Below, in pieces: positions 17,226 through 26,300 of a stretch of 64,000 bases of DNA. The notes beneath the pieces are model-generated. The model was not told the origin of the DNA and did not search any database. It saw only the letters and a list, made by a program, of their open reading frames with translations. This stretch comes from Acidovorax sp. FHTAMBA (lineage in GTDB: Bacteria > Pseudomonadota > Gammaproteobacteria > Burkholderiales > Burkholderiaceae_C): positions 999,501 through 1,063,500 of the forward strand of contig NZ_CP152407.1 in assembly GCF_038958875.1 (NCBI RefSeq), in the 5' to 3' direction. Every line of letters begins with the position of its first letter. Positions within the stretch are counted from its first letter, which is position 1. The translations under genes and the position numbers were made by a program.

Positions 17226-17528
17226 ATGGAACGAAATACATCCCCTGCATTGCAGCGCATCGCTCGCAGCGCCATCGAATACGACGACACGCGCGAAGGG
17301 TTTGCGCTGGAGCACCATGTCGTGCTGGCTGCATCCAGTGCGCTGGCGGTGGCGGCCTTCATGGCGCCCAGCCCCAGCTCAGCGGCCATTCGCGGCATTG
17401 GCGCAGGCTTGCTGCTGATGCGTGCGCTGAGTGGCAGCCAGGGTGTGCGCTCCTGGCTGAATGTCACCGACCGCCGCCCCGGTGCGCCGCTCAGCCCCGA
17501 AGAGGCCCGCGCCGCCTGGTATCTGTAG
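17226..17528 (+). CDS. Small protein of unknown function, 100 residues
   Basis: This lone plus-strand gene encodes a 100-residue protein beginning MERNTSPALQRIARSA. It has two short hydrophobic stretches: HHVVLAASSALAVAAFMA, and a second containing GIGAGLLLMRAL. These suggest a small membrane-associated protein. I do not recognise a family. The coding bias matches the neighbours, which supports it as real. It is divergent from the thiolase gene and is followed by a perfect 17-bp hairpin made from two REP-like units that probably ends transcription. Confidence 0.6.
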   Translation: MERNTSPALQRIARSAIEYDDTREGFALEHHVVLAASSALAVAAFMAPSPSSAAIRGIGAGLLLMRALSGSQGVRSWLNVTDRRPGAPLSPEEARAAWYL

Positions 17529-17583
17529 GGAAATTCGGCGCCCGCGGATACCCATTCGCCTTCTAGCCGAAGAAGCCGATCAC

Positions 17584-17627
17584 GCTGAGCTTGTCGAAGC
17601 GCCGCGCGGGGCTTCGACAAGCTCAGC
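17584..17627. terminator. Hairpin of two inverted REP-like units, likely bidirectional terminator
   Basis: GCTGAGCTTGTCGAAGC (17584-17600) and its exact reverse complement (17611-17627) form a 17-bp stem with a 10-base loop. It lies between two convergent genes, which is where such a structure would end transcription in both directions. There is no strong T run. Confidence 0.55.
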
Positions 17628-17710
17628 CTGAACGGTAGGGGATGGCCGAACGCGAGGTCGAGGGCGCCAAGCTTAGTGCAGGGCTTGTTCACGTTGTCTT
17701 GCGCGTTGTG

Positions 17711-18874
17711 CTACTTGCCCAGGCCCATGGCCCGCGCAATCACTTCTTTCATGATTTCGTTGGTGCCGCCATAAATGCGCTGCACGCGTGCGTCGGCATA
17801 GGCGCGGGTGATGGGGTATTCCCACATGTAGCCATAGCCGCCAAACAGCTGCACACATTCGTCCATCACCTTGCACTGCAGGTCGGTCGTCCAGTACTTG
17901 GCCATGCTGGCGGTTTCGGTGTCGAGCTGATCGCGCACGATCAGCTCACAGCATTTGTCCACGAACACGCGGGCCACCTGCACCTGCGTTTGCAGCTCGG
18001 CCAGGGTGTGGCGGGTGTTTTGAAATGACGCCACGCTCTGGCCAAAGACCTTGCGCTGCTTGACGTAGTCCAGCGTCCAGTCAATGGCGGCCTGGGCGGC
18101 GGCCACGGCGGTGATGGCGATCTGGAGGCGCTCCCAGGGCAACTGCTCCATCAGGCAGATGAAGCCGCGCCCTTCCATGGCGGGGCCGCCCAGCAAGTTG
18201 TCCACCGGCACCTGCACGTCGTTGAAGAACAGCTCGGACGTGTCCTGCGCCTTCATGCCCATCTTCTTGAGGCGCTGGCCCTTTTCAAAGCCGGGCATGC
18301 CGCGCTCCACCAGCAACAGGCTGGTGCCCTTGGCCCCGGCCGCCGGGTCGGTCTTGGCGACCACAATCACCAGGTCGGCATGCCAGCCGTTGGTGATGAA
18401 GGTTTTGCTGCCGTTCAGCACATAGTGCGACCCGTCCGCACTTTTGATGGCTGTGGTCTTGATGCCTTGCAGGTCGCTGCCCGCAGCGGGCTCGCTCATG
18501 GCGATGGCGCCCACCACGGCGCCACTGGCCATTTGCGGCAGGTACTTTTGTTTCTGGGCCTCGGTGCCGTAGTGCAGGATGTACGGCGCCACGATCTCGC
18601 TGTGCAGACCAAAGCCGATACCAGAGGTGCCAGCGCGCGCCAGCTCTTCCATCTGCGCCACCGAATAGAGCTTGTCGGCCCCGGCACCGCCGTATTGCTC
18701 GGGCAGGCTCATGCACAGAAAGCCGTTGGCGCCCGCCTGGCTCCACACCTCGCGCGCCACGTAGCCCTGGTCTTCCCAGGCGGCATGGTGGGGCGTTACC
18801 TCTTTGTCGATGAATCGGCGAAAGCTGTCAGCAAAGGCCTGGTGGTCGGGCTGGAAGAGGGTGCGGTCGATCAT
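17711..18874 (-). CDS. Acyl-CoA dehydrogenase (third paralogue)
   Basis: This 387-residue flavoprotein is a standard acyl-CoA dehydrogenase. It has AMSEPAAGSDLQGIKT at the flavin site, SKTFITNGWHAD, KQRKVFGQSVASFQ and QLFGGYGYMWEYP, and the catalytic Glu in RIYGGTNEIMKEV near the C terminus. The pattern is nearest to the long-chain/bacterial general type, with ETF as electron acceptor. The start MIDRTLFQPDH is preceded by AGAAAGAGA. A copy of the TGCAAAG-n4-TGCTT motif lies 22 bases upstream, linking it to the TetR gene at 999 and to the LIV operon. Confidence 0.88.
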   Translation of the reverse strand: MIDRTLFQPDHQAFADSFRRFIDKEVTPHHAAWEDQGYVAREVWSQAGANGFLCMSLPEQYGGAGADKLYSVAQMEELARAGTSGIGFGLHSEIVAPYILHYGTEAQKQKYLPQMASGAVVGAIAMSEPAAGSDLQGIKTTAIKSADGSHYVLNGSKTFITNGWHADLVIVVAKTDPAAGAKGTSLLLVERGMPGFEKGQRLKKMGMKAQDTSELFFNDVQVPVDNLLGGPAMEGRGFICLMEQLPWERLQIAITAVAAAQAAIDWTLDYVKQRKVFGQSVASFQNTRHTLAELQTQVQVARVFVDKCCELIVRDQLDTETASMAKYWTTDLQCKVMDECVQLFGGYGYMWEYPITRAYADARVQRIYGGTNEIMKEVIARAMGLGK

Positions 18875-18895
18875 GGCGTTTGTCTCTTTCTATTT

Positions 18896-18919
18896 ATGCA
18901 AAGTTACTGCTTGGTTAAA
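18896..18919. promoter_or_regulatory. Candidate TetR operator, copy 2 (upstream of acyl-CoA dehydrogenase)
   Basis: TGCAAAGTTACTGCTT at 18897-18912, with A/T-rich flanks (TTTA before, TTAAAT after), shares the TGCAAAG-n4-TGCTT pattern of the sites at 950 and 25852. It is the weakest palindrome of the three. Confidence 0.45.
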
Positions 18920-18959
18920 TTCTGCCACTTCCGAGGCAAAAACGCACTCACCAAAGACA

Positions 18960-18979
18960 AGGCCGCCCGAAGGCGGCCT
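18960..18979 (-). terminator. Hairpin terminator after the LIV binding-protein gene
   Basis: AGGCCGCC and GGGCGGCCT form a strong stem with a tight loop, followed on the minus strand by TGTCTTT. It lies 24 bases past the stop of the substrate-binding protein gene. The T run is weak. Confidence 0.6.
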
Positions 18980-19002
18980 GCTGGCAGAAACAATGCGGGC
19001 GA

Positions 19003-20166
19003 CTATTTCACGTAGTCAGACACCACTTTCCACTTGCCATCGGTGATCTGCGACAGGCGAGAAAGATCGCTGCCCAGGCGCTTTTGTGGGCCAAAGGTGC
19101 CTTCGGCGCTGCCGAACATGTCGGGCGGAATCACCATGGTGTCCATGGCCTTGATGAAGCTGTCGGTGCTCAGGTTGGGACCTGCCTTCTGGGCCGCCTT
19201 GATGAAGGCATCGATGGCGTTGTAGCCGTAGACCGAGAACACGGTGGGGTCTTCGTTGAACTTGGTCTTGTACTTGTTGGCCCAGAAGCGGATGGGCTGG
19301 CTGGCTTCATCCAGGTAGGGGTGTTGCACCGTCATGGTGGCGTACAGCCCGTCCATGGGCTTGCCGCCCAGCTTGTGGATGAGGTCGGTGTAGGCGGCGC
19401 TGGAGCCCAGGAAGGTGGGGTTGAAGCCCGTCTTGCGCGCCTCGCCAATCGTGCCGATGGTCTCGCGGATGATGGTGCCCAGGATCACGAAGTCGCACTC
19501 CGAAGACTTCATCTTGGCGACCTGCGACGAAAAATCGGTGGCGCCGCGCTTGTACGAGGTCTTCTCGGTGAAGTCCATGCCCATGGACTTGAGTGCCGCC
19601 TCGCCGCCGCGCATTACCTCCAGGCCAAACTCATCGTCTTGGTAGATGGTGCAGATCTTCTTGGCGCCTTTTTCCTTGATGAGCTTGGGCGCGGCCAGGC
19701 GGATCTGGTCGTAGTAAGTGGCGGCAAACGAATACTTGAGCTTGTGGAAGGGCTCGTACATTTCCCGCGCAGCGGTGATCGGGAAGAAGTTGATCACGTT
19801 CTTGCTGAACTGCACGGGCATGGCCGCCAGGTTCTGGGCCGTGCCGATGTGGCCCACCATGATGAAAATCTTGTCCTGGTTGACCAGCTTCTGTGCGGCC
19901 AGCACGGCTTTCTTGGGGTCGTAGCCCGAGTCTTCCACCTTCAGGTCGAGCTTGCGGCCGTTCACGCCGCCTTGCTCGTTGGCCTCGTCCACGCGCAGCA
20001 TCATGCCCAGCCGCACCTGCTTGCCAAAGCCCGCCAGCGGGCCGGACAGATCCTGGATGGAACCCAGCGTGATGGTGTCCTTGCTCACGCCCTGGCTGGG
20101 CTGGGCCTGTGCAGCACCTCCGGCCATGGCCACGATGGCCAGCGCGGCAATGTGATGAAACTTCAT
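19003..20166 (-). CDS. LIV-type ABC transporter substrate-binding protein
   Basis: The 387-residue periplasmic protein starts with a signal peptide (MKFHHIAALAIVAMAGGAAQA, cleaved after AQA). It continues with ITLGSIQDLSGPLAGFGKQ, the opening of the leucine/isoleucine/valine-binding type I fold. AAAGGAGA lies just before the ATG at 20166, so the longer upstream frame is rejected. It belongs with livHMGF upstream and with the acyl-CoA ligase between them. The ligand is therefore as likely to be a hydrophobic or branched carboxylate as an amino acid. It is not the E. coli LivJ itself; the specificity cannot be read. Confidence 0.87.
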   Translation of the reverse strand: MKFHHIAALAIVAMAGGAAQAQPSQGVSKDTITLGSIQDLSGPLAGFGKQVRLGMMLRVDEANEQGGVNGRKLDLKVEDSGYDPKKAVLAAQKLVNQDKIFIMVGHIGTAQNLAAMPVQFSKNVINFFPITAAREMYEPFHKLKYSFAATYYDQIRLAAPKLIKEKGAKKICTIYQDDEFGLEVMRGGEAALKSMGMDFTEKTSYKRGATDFSSQVAKMKSSECDFVILGTIIRETIGTIGEARKTGFNPTFLGSSAAYTDLIHKLGGKPMDGLYATMTVQHPYLDEASQPIRFWANKYKTKFNEDPTVFSVYGYNAIDAFIKAAQKAGPNLSTDSFIKAMDTMVIPPDMFGSAEGTFGPQKRLGSDLSRLSQITDGKWKVVSDYVK

Positions 20167-20285
20167 GGCACGTCTCCTTTGGTTGGATCGAACTCGGTTG
20201 CTCGTTATAGAACGGTGCCCGGGGTGGGGCACCAGCACTTTCCCTATCCTGATGGGCGTGGCCTGTGGTTGCGTGACGTGCGCAC

Positions 20286-22142
20286 CTACCGGTACATCGC
20301 CTCAATCTGCGGTGCGTACTTCTGCTGCACCAGCTTGCGCTTGAGCTTCATGGTGGGTGTCAGCTCTTCATCCTCGGCCGTGAGTTGCGTATCGAGCAGG
20401 AAGAACTTCTTGATCTGCTCCACTCGGGCGAACTTGGCGTTCACGCGGTCGATTTCGCCCTGGATCAGCTCCTGCACCTCGCGCGTGCGGGTCAGGCTGG
20501 CGTAGTTGGAGAACGGCACGTCGTTGTCCTGAGCGTACTTCTCCACGTTCTCCTGGTCGATCATGATGATCACCGTGAGGTAGGGCAGCTTGTCGCCAAT
20601 CACCACCGCATCGGTGATGTAAGGGCTGAACTTGAGTTCGTTCTCCAGCTCGCTCGGCGTGATGTTCTTGCCGCCCGCCGTGATGATGATGTCCTTCATG
20701 CGGTCGGTGATGCGCAGGTAGCCGTCGGCGTCGATCAGGCCCACATCGCCCGTGTGCAGCCAGCCTTCGGGGTCGATGGTTTCGGCCGTCTTCTCGGGCT
20801 GGTTGAGATAGCCCTTGAACACATTGGGGCCACGCACCAGGATTTCGCCCGTGGCGGGGTCGATGCGCACCTCGTTGTAGCTGGCCGCGGGGCCGATGGA
20901 GCCCGGTTTGATGCGGCTGGCCGGCACACCGGTGGAGGCGCCGCAGGTCTCGGTCATGCCCCACACCTCCAGCATGGGCACGCCCAGCGCCAGGTACCAC
21001 TTCACCAGATCGGGCGAAATGGGCGCTGCGCCTGTGACCAGAAAGCGCGCACGGTGGATGCCGATGAGCTTGCGCACATTGTTGAGCGCCAGAAAGCGCG
21101 CCAGCATGAACTGCGCCTTTAGCAAACCGCCCACCGGCTGTCCGGCCAGCACCAAGTCAGCGATGCGGGTGCCCACGCCAATCGACCAGGCATAGGCCGC
21201 CTGCTGGATGCGTGTGGATTCCTTAAGTGCGATCATCACGCCCGAATAGAACTTCTCCCATACCCGCGGCACGGCGGTGAACACCGTGGGCGCGATCTCT
21301 CGCACGTTCTCGGGCACGGTGTCGGGGTTCTCCACAAAGTTCAGGCGCGCGCCGGTGTAGAGCGAGAAGTATTCGCCGCCCATGCGCTCGGCGATGTGGC
21401 ACAGCGGCAGAAAACACATGGTCTCGTCGGCCTCGCTGCGCGAGATGAGCGTGTTGTAGCCGCGCACGGTGTAGGTGAGTGCGCCGTGTGTGTGCATCGC
21501 GCCCTTGGGCTTGCCGGTGGTGCCCGAGGTGTAGACCAGAATGGCCAGGTCTTCGGGGCGGCAGGCCTTGACGCGCTGCATCAGCGCGTCGGGGTGTTGG
21601 GCGTTCCATGTACGGCCCAGTTCACGCAGGCTCGCCAGGCTCAGCACATCGGGGTCGTTCAGGCTGCGCAAGCCCTCCATGTCGAACACCACCGCCTTGC
21701 GCAGCAGGGGCAGGCTGCTGCGCACTTCCAGGGCCTTGTCGAGCTGTTCATCGTCTTCCACAAACAGCACGGTGGTCCGAGAGTCTTCGCTCAGGTAGTG
21801 CACCTGCGCCGCCGCATCGGTGGGGTAGATGCCGTTGGCCACGCCGCCGCAGCTCAGCACGGCCAGATCGGCCAGCACCCATTGGATGTTGGTGTTGGAC
21901 AGGATGGATGCACATTCACCTGCCGCAAAACCCAGCGACATCAGGCCGCCCGCAATCTCCCGCACGGCTTCCGCCGTCTGGTCCCAGGTCCAGCTCTTCC
22001 AGATGCCCAGCTCCTTCTGGCGCATCCAAACGCGCGGGCCGCGCTCGGCCACGGCGTTCCAGAACATGGCGGCGATGGTGTCGCCCGCGAGCACGTCGGT
22101 GCCTGCGGGCTGGATGTGAGAGAGATCCCAGAGATTGCTCAT
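20286..22142 (-). CDS. AMP-forming long-chain-type acyl-CoA synthetase
   Basis: The 618-residue enzyme has the AMP-binding motif YTSGTTGKPKGAMHTH, the VTGAAPISPDLVKWY and EVWGMTETCG motifs, and the HTGDVGLIDADGYLRITDR hinge. These place it in the FadD-like/FAA1 group that converts a carboxylic acid to its CoA ester. It lies inside the LIV transporter operon between livF and the binding-protein gene, 7 bases after livF. This arrangement points to uptake and activation of one acid. The ATG at 22142 is chosen over a start 15 codons upstream, which would overlap livF. The acid is unknown. Confidence 0.88.
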   Translation of the reverse strand: MSNLWDLSHIQPAGTDVLAGDTIAAMFWNAVAERGPRVWMRQKELGIWKSWTWDQTAEAVREIAGGLMSLGFAAGECASILSNTNIQWVLADLAVLSCGGVANGIYPTDAAAQVHYLSEDSRTTVLFVEDDEQLDKALEVRSSLPLLRKAVVFDMEGLRSLNDPDVLSLASLRELGRTWNAQHPDALMQRVKACRPEDLAILVYTSGTTGKPKGAMHTHGALTYTVRGYNTLISRSEADETMCFLPLCHIAERMGGEYFSLYTGARLNFVENPDTVPENVREIAPTVFTAVPRVWEKFYSGVMIALKESTRIQQAAYAWSIGVGTRIADLVLAGQPVGGLLKAQFMLARFLALNNVRKLIGIHRARFLVTGAAPISPDLVKWYLALGVPMLEVWGMTETCGASTGVPASRIKPGSIGPAASYNEVRIDPATGEILVRGPNVFKGYLNQPEKTAETIDPEGWLHTGDVGLIDADGYLRITDRMKDIIITAGGKNITPSELENELKFSPYITDAVVIGDKLPYLTVIIMIDQENVEKYAQDNDVPFSNYASLTRTREVQELIQGEIDRVNAKFARVEQIKKFFLLDTQLTAEDEELTPTMKLKRKLVQQKYAPQIEAMYR

Positions 22143-22149
22143 GCCGTCC

Positions 22150-22968
22150 TCACCGCCACGTTTTCTTCTTTTTCCAGCGGCGCTCACCGCGCACGCCGAC
22201 GTCCTTCATTCCCAGGTAGAACTCCTTGATGTCGTCCTTCTCGCGCAGGCGCTCGCAGCTGTCTTCCATCACGATGCGGCCGTTCTCCAGCACGTAGCCG
22301 TAGTCCGACGCGTTGAGCGCCATGTTGGCGTTCTGCTCCACCAGCAGGATGGTGGTGCCGCGCTCGCGGTTGATGCGCACCACAATCTCGAAGATCTCCT
22401 TGGTGAGCTTGGGCGACAGGCCCAGGCTGGGCTCGTCCAGCAGGATCAGCTCAGGGTTGGCCATGAGCGCGCGGGAGATGGCCAGCATCTGTTGCTGGCC
22501 GCCAGAGAGCAGGCCGGCATCCTGTGCGGTGCGTTCCTTCAGGATGGGGAAGTAGCCGAACACGGTTTCGATGTCGCGCGCCACGCCATCCTTGTCGGCG
22601 CGTGTGTAGGCGCCCATCAGCAGGTTGTCGCGCACCGACAGCAGCGGGAACACCTCGCGGCCTTCGGGCACATGCATCAGGCCCCGGCGCACGATGGCCG
22701 CCGGGTCGCGGGCGGTGATGTCGGCGCCCGCGAATTCGATGGAGCCCTTGCGCGGGTCGATGATGCCGCTGATGGTTTTGAGAATCGTCGTCTTGCCCGC
22801 GCCGTTGCTGCCCAGCACGGCCGCGATCTCGCCACGACGCACCTGCAGGCTCACGCCGCGGATGGCCTTGATGGGGCCATAAGCGCTCTCCACGTTTTGC
22901 AGTCGCAGCAGGGGTTGGTCAGCCGCTGCAGTAACTGGTGTGCTGGTGGCGGCAAGTACGGCGTTCAT
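22150..22968 (-). CDS. livF: LIV-type ABC transporter ATP-binding protein LivF
   Basis: The 272-residue ATPase has Walker A GSNGAGKTT, the LivF-type MHVPEGREVFPLLSVRDNL, the signature LSGGQQQM and Walker B LILLDEPSLGL. It pairs with LivG to drive import through LivHM. The C-terminal tail (RRWKKKKTWR) is unusually basic and is encoded next to the ligase start. It lies 61 bases after livG in the same operon. The N-terminal 18 residues before PLLRLQNVE are a short variable extension. Confidence 0.88.
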   Translation of the reverse strand: MNAVLAATSTPVTAAADQPLLRLQNVESAYGPIKAIRGVSLQVRRGEIAAVLGSNGAGKTTILKTISGIIDPRKGSIEFAGADITARDPAAIVRRGLMHVPEGREVFPLLSVRDNLLMGAYTRADKDGVARDIETVFGYFPILKERTAQDAGLLSGGQQQMLAISRALMANPELILLDEPSLGLSPKLTKEIFEIVVRINRERGTTILLVEQNANMALNASDYGYVLENGRIVMEDSCERLREKDDIKEFYLGMKDVGVRGERRWKKKKTWR

Positions 22969-23029
22969 TCGGAAACCTCCGTGCTGCGCACTGCGGTGCG
23001 AGCTTGCTTGGGGCGGCCCGGCGCGGCGC

Positions 23030-23878
23030 TCATGCCCGAACCCCCAGGTGGGACCCCGCCGGGCGGCGCAGGTTGCTCACATCGTCGATCGTGCCCAGAT
23101 ACGCCTCGACCACGCCGGGGTGCGTCTGCACTTCGCGCGGCGTGCCCATCGCCACCACCTCGCCCTGGTTCATGGCCAGCACGCGGTCAGATACCTTGGA
23201 GACCAGCGACATGTCGTGCTCCACCATCAGCACGGTGATGCCCAGCTCGTGCTGGATGTCCTGTATCCAGAAGGCCATGTCGTCGGTCTCCTCCATGTTC
23301 AGGCCCGACGAGGGCTCGTCGAGCAGCAGCAGCTGCGGCTCGGTGCACAGCGCGCGGGCCAGCTCCACCACCTTGCGCACGCCGTAGGGCAGGCCGGCCA
23401 CCATGGTGTCGCGGTAGTGCTGCAGGTCGAGAAAGTCGATGACCTGCTCGGCCTTCTCGCGGGCCTGAATTTCCCCTTCGCGCACCTTGCGCGTGAAGAA
23501 CATCTCGGCCCACAGGCTGCTGTGCTGCCGGGTGTGGCGGCCGATCAGCAGGTTGTGCAGCACACTCGCGTGCTCGAAGAGTTCGATGTTCTGGAAGGTG
23601 CGCGCAATGCCCAGGCCTGCTACCTTGTGCGGCGGCTGGTCGGTCAGTGGTAGCAGGGCCCCGCCCGGGCCCGCATAGGCGATGGTGCCGGTGGTGGGCG
23701 TATAGATGCGGCTGATGAGGTTGAACACCGTCGTCTTGCCCGCGCCGTTGGGGCCGATGAGGGTGAACACCTCGCCACGGCGCACGTCAAAGCTCACGTT
23801 GTTGACCGCGAGCACGCCGCCAAAACGCACACTGAGGTTCTGGGCTGAAAGCAGGACTTCGTTGGTCATTGCTGTCAT
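23030..23878 (-). CDS. livG: LIV-type ABC transporter ATP-binding protein LivG
   Basis: The 282-residue ATPase has Walker A GPNGAGKTT, GLGIARTFQNIELFEHASVL typical of LivG, a degenerate signature LPYGVRKVVELARAL and Walker B LLLLDEPSSGLN. It energises the LivHM channel together with LivF. The start at 23878 forms an ATGA overlap with the livM stop; a second ATG three codons later is possible. A much longer upstream frame is only a shadow of livM and is rejected. The signature here lacks the usual LSGG wording, as is common for LivG. Confidence 0.87.
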   Translation of the reverse strand: MTAMTNEVLLSAQNLSVRFGGVLAVNNVSFDVRRGEVFTLIGPNGAGKTTVFNLISRIYTPTTGTIAYAGPGGALLPLTDQPPHKVAGLGIARTFQNIELFEHASVLHNLLIGRHTRQHSSLWAEMFFTRKVREGEIQAREKAEQVIDFLDLQHYRDTMVAGLPYGVRKVVELARALCTEPQLLLLDEPSSGLNMEETDDMAFWIQDIQHELGITVLMVEHDMSLVSKVSDRVLAMNQGEVVAMGTPREVQTHPGVVEAYLGTIDDVSNLRRPAGSHLGVRA

Positions 23879-24951
23879 TTCAACCTGTCGGATTTTTGAA
23901 AGGACTTCTGCCGCTTGAACAGGCCCTTGCGGTAGAACGGGAACATCTGCAGCCAGGTGCGCACCTTGAGCCAGCGGCCATACAGCCCCATGGGCTCGAA
24001 CAGCACGAACAGGATGAGCACGGCGCCATACACCACCGCCTGAAGCCCCGGCGCCTGGCCGATGGCTGCGGGCAGCCAGTCCTTGCCAAGCGAGATGAGC
24101 TGCGGCATTGAAATGAGAAAGATCGCGCCCAGGAACGCCCCGTGCACCGAGCCCAGGCCGCCGATCACGATCATGAGCAGCAGGTCGATGGACTGCAGGA
24201 TGTTGAACTGGTCCGGCGAGATGAACTGCAGCTTGTGTGCGTACAACGCACCACCCACGCCTGCCAGCGCGGCGGATAGCGAGAACGACAGCGTCTTGTA
24301 GCGCGCCAGGTGAATGCCCATGCTCTGCGCCGAGATTTCTGAATCGCGGATGGCGACAAAGGCGCGCCCCGTGGGCGAACGCAGCAGGTTCAGGATGGCC
24401 AGTGTGCTGACCACGGCAATCACCAGGCACAGAAAGTAGAACGACTCCGTGGTTTCGAACGAGTAGCCGAACATCTGCGGTGGCACCAGGTGCTTGCCCG
24501 AGTTGCCACCCGTCACCGACTCCCAGCGCGCAAACACCTCTTCAACGATGAAGCCAAACGACAGCGTGGCCATGCCCAGGTAGATGCCCTTGACGCGCAG
24601 TGCGGGCAGCCCCACCACCACACCCACTGCGGCCGACAGCCCTGCCGCGCAGGCCAGCGACAGTGCGAACGGCCAGCCCATGCCCGTGAGCACCGCCTGC
24701 GTGTACGCCCCCACACCCAGAAAGGCCGCATGCCCCAGCGAGAACAGCCCTGTGAAGCCTGCCAGCAGCATCAGCCCCAGGCCGACGATGGAATAGATGA
24801 GCACAAAAGTGAGCTGCGCCAGCCAGTATTCAGGCGCCACCCAGGGCGCTGCGACCAGCGCCAGGCCCAGCAGGCTGTACCAGAACACATGCCCGCCGTG
24901 TTTGGCCAGCCGGATGTCTTGTTCGTACGAGGTCTTGAAAAGAAAGCGCAT
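23875..24951 (-). CDS. livM: LIV-type ABC transporter permease LivM
   Basis: The 358-residue inner-membrane protein has multiple hydrophobic segments and the LivM hallmark GFTGLFSLGHAAFLGVGAYT. It also has GIYLGMATLSFGFIVEEV and LMIVIGGLGSVHGAFLGA, the coupling-helix region. With LivH it forms the translocation path. It lies 3 bases after livH and is ATGA-coupled to livG. The C-terminal tail after LFEPMGLYGRW is long and basic. Topology is inferred from hydrophobicity. Confidence 0.88.
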   Translation of the reverse strand: MRFLFKTSYEQDIRLAKHGGHVFWYSLLGLALVAAPWVAPEYWLAQLTFVLIYSIVGLGLMLLAGFTGLFSLGHAAFLGVGAYTQAVLTGMGWPFALSLACAAGLSAAVGVVVGLPALRVKGIYLGMATLSFGFIVEEVFARWESVTGGNSGKHLVPPQMFGYSFETTESFYFLCLVIAVVSTLAILNLLRSPTGRAFVAIRDSEISAQSMGIHLARYKTLSFSLSAALAGVGGALYAHKLQFISPDQFNILQSIDLLLMIVIGGLGSVHGAFLGAIFLISMPQLISLGKDWLPAAIGQAPGLQAVVYGAVLILFVLFEPMGLYGRWLKVRTWLQMFPFYRKGLFKRQKSFQKSDRLK

Positions 24952-24954
24952 GGG

Positions 24955-25830
24955 TCAGACTTTCTTTCTCAGCTTTTCGCCGAAGAGGCCATTCGGTTTC
25001 ACCATCAGCATGATCAGCACCACGATGTAGGCCGCCGTGTCCTTGAAGCCGTCGGGCAGGTAAAAGCCCGAAAGCGACTCGACGATGCCAATCACCAAAC
25101 CGCCCACGATGGCGCCCGGCAGGCTGCCAAAGCCGCCGACCACCGCCGCCGGGAACGCCTTGAGCCCGATGAAGCCCATGTTGGCGTGCACAAAGGTGAT
25201 GGGTGCCAGCAGCAAGCCCGCCACCGCCGCCACCACCGCCGCCAGCCCCCAGGCCAGGCCGTTGAGCCGCTGCACCGGGATGCCCATGTAGTAGGCGGCC
25301 AGCTGGTTTTGCGATGCGGCCTGCATTGCAATGCCCAGCTTGCTGTAGCGGAACATCGCAAACAGCAGCACGCACAAAACGCCCGTGGCACCGATCACCA
25401 CCAGCTGCTCGGCGCTGACGACCAACTCGCCCAGCCGCAGCGACTGGTCCTTGTAGGGTACGGGCAGCGTGTGCGTGTCGGTGCCGATGTTGGGGATCAT
25501 GGTGACGAGCCCGCGAAGCACATAGCCGATGCCGATGGTGAGCATGACGATGGAGAACGCGGGCTGGCCGAGGATGGGGCGGATCACGGCGCGCTCCAGC
25601 AGCACGCCAAACACACCCATGGCCAGGATGCTGGCCAGCACCGCCACCCAGAAGGGAAAGCCCAGCACCGTCATGAGTGCCAGGCCGCAAAAGGCGCCGA
25701 GCATCATCAGTTCGCCCTGGGCGAAGCTTACGGTTTCGGTGGCCTTGTAGATGAGCACAAAGCCGAGCGCAATCAGCCCGTAGATGCACCCCTGTGAGAT
25801 ACCGCTGATCAACAGTTGCACAAATTGCAC
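24955..25830 (-). CDS. livH: LIV-type ABC transporter permease LivH
   Basis: The 291-residue permease shows the LivH pattern: GISQGCIYGLIALGFVLIYK at the start, FAQGELMMLGAF, and a C-terminal VVGGFGSLPGAIVGGLVIG coupling segment. A GTG at 25830 with GGAGAG just upstream is the best start. An ATG 14 codons earlier would place the palindromic operator inside the coding region. It is the first gene of the livHMGF-ligase-binding protein operon and carries the best copy of the TGCAAAG-n4-TGCTT site immediately before it. Confidence 0.85.
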   Translation of the reverse strand: MQFVQLLISGISQGCIYGLIALGFVLIYKATETVSFAQGELMMLGAFCGLALMTVLGFPFWVAVLASILAMGVFGVLLERAVIRPILGQPAFSIVMLTIGIGYVLRGLVTMIPNIGTDTHTLPVPYKDQSLRLGELVVSAEQLVVIGATGVLCVLLFAMFRYSKLGIAMQAASQNQLAAYYMGIPVQRLNGLAWGLAAVVAAVAGLLLAPITFVHANMGFIGLKAFPAAVVGGFGSLPGAIVGGLVIGIVESLSGFYLPDGFKDTAAYIVVLIMLMVKPNGLFGEKLRKKV

Positions 25831-25849
25831 ACTGGCTCTCCAGAATATT

Positions 25850-25873
25850 TTTGCAAAGCATTTGCTTTGCATA
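25850..25873. promoter_or_regulatory. Candidate TetR operator, copy 3 (upstream of livH), best palindrome
   Basis: TGCAAAGCATTTGCTTTGCA (25852-25871) is a nearly perfect 20-bp palindrome, 22 bases upstream of the livH GTG. Its first 16 bases differ from the TetR-gene site at 950-965 in one position. Confidence 0.6.
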
Positions 25874-26169
25874 AATCATCGTGCCTGTGCGCGGCGCAGA
25901 CCGCACTCGGGGCTAACCCTGATCGGGTTGCGGCATGAGCAGCGGCGCATATTGACGCAGTGCGCAGCGGGGCGCAATAAGGGTTGCGTCGGATGCGATG
26001 GTGCCGTGGCGCGCGGCGCCCGCCTATCCCCCCGGAAGGAGGGGCGCAGGGCATGTCGCTCATGCGACAGGCATGGGCCGTTCGTGCGCAGCGGTGGTGG
26101 CCGACAATGCTTGGGCTCGTTGTCCTGCCCCGGCCCGGCACGGCGCGCGCGGTGTGAGAATATGAGCGA
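25874..26169. other. Gene-free stretch between livH and a thioesterase gene
   Basis: No believable gene is seen here. The DNA is GC-rich with a small hairpin TGTCGCTCATGCGACA at 26052-26067. It holds the livH promoter side at its left end and a dispersed repeat copy at its right end. Confidence 0.5.
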
Positions 26170-26222
26170 AAATCGCCATCAGCGCTTATCTGTAAAGCGC
26201 GAGCAGCTATAAAATAATGAGC
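26170..26222 (+). repeat. Dispersed GCGCTTAT element, copy 4
   Basis: The core is AGCGCTTATCTGTAAAGCGC followed by GAGCAGCTATAAAATAATGA. This is one of the best-preserved copies. It lies in the gap before the thioesterase gene. Confidence 0.65.
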
Positions 26223-26300
26223 AAATTGATGGACTGGCGCCTGCCCTCCATCAGAGCCGCCCACCCGTGTCTGTGAACCAGCACCTACCCGCGAGTTTCC

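Noticed and set aside
23879..24430. Extension upstream of LivG
   Set aside because: It lies inside livM in another frame and has no ATPase features.
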